Below, piece by piece: positions 33,495 to 33,685 of a stretch of 33,685 nt of DNA. A program made the position numbers and the translations under genes. Origin of the DNA: Saprospiraceae bacterium (GTDB lineage Bacteria > Bacteroidota > Bacteroidia > Chitinophagales > Saprospiraceae). Position 1 is the stretch's first letter; each line of letters opens with the position of its first letter. Where the stretch lies: the NCBI GenBank assembly GCA_020848965.1, contig JADLHE010000113.1, positions 1 through 33,685 on the forward strand, read 5' to 3'. Under the pieces are notes generated by a model. The model worked only from the letters and a program-made list of their open reading frames with translations, had not been told where the DNA came from and did no database searches.

Positions 33495-33685
33495 ATGACA
33501 AAACTTAGCGTAAACATCAACAAGGTCGCCCTGATACGCAACTCTAGGGGCGGTAACCTGCCAGATTTGGTGCAGGTCGCCAAGGATTGCGAAGAATATG
33601 GCGCTCAGGGCATCACTGTACACCCCCGGCCCGACCAGCGGCATATCCGCTTCGATGACATCCCCCTGTTGAAGGAGGCGGTGAA
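33495..33685 (+). CDS. pdxJ: Pyridoxine 5'-phosphate synthase, N-terminal part (runs off window)
   Basis: [63 protein letters not shown]. Confidence 0.93.
   Translation, partial: MTKLSVNINKVALIRNSRGGNLPDLVQVAKDCEEYGAQGITVHPRPDQRHIRFDDIPLLKEAV

Overview
This is a 33.7 kb chromosomal segment that looks like Bacteroidota. The inference rests on TAnnTTTG-type -7 elements, the GG-leader precursor style, DUF2911/YceI/CPBP genes and very weak Shine-Dalgarno signals. It carries about 27 plausible CDS, mostly housekeeping or metabolic: dnaX, uvrC, an HU gene, a Cys/Met PLP enzyme, a DEAD-box helicase, a PQQ dehydrogenase, transporters, and a partial pdxJ at the right edge. No rRNA, tRNA, CRISPR array, prophage or intact IS element was recognised. 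The most notable signals, all read from the sequence, are these. (1) dnaX has an A9 run at the domain III/tau-tail boundary, and both alternative frames stop within 2-4 codons, as expected for slippage that makes a gamma-like product. (2) Degenerate 7-9-bp tandem repeats, often as facing inverted arrays, lie directly 5' of several start codons (dnaX, uvrC, Cys/Met enzyme, DEAD helicase, pdxJ, the 17898 gene). They also occur in frame inside uvrC and dnaX. (3) There is an orphan GG-leader RiPP-precursor-like peptide at 16168-16377. (4) Two neighbouring secreted/unknown genes share a leader motif at near-constant spacing. (5) Several intergenic multi-hairpin elements are present. Family assignments come from recognising motifs by eye; no database search was run.
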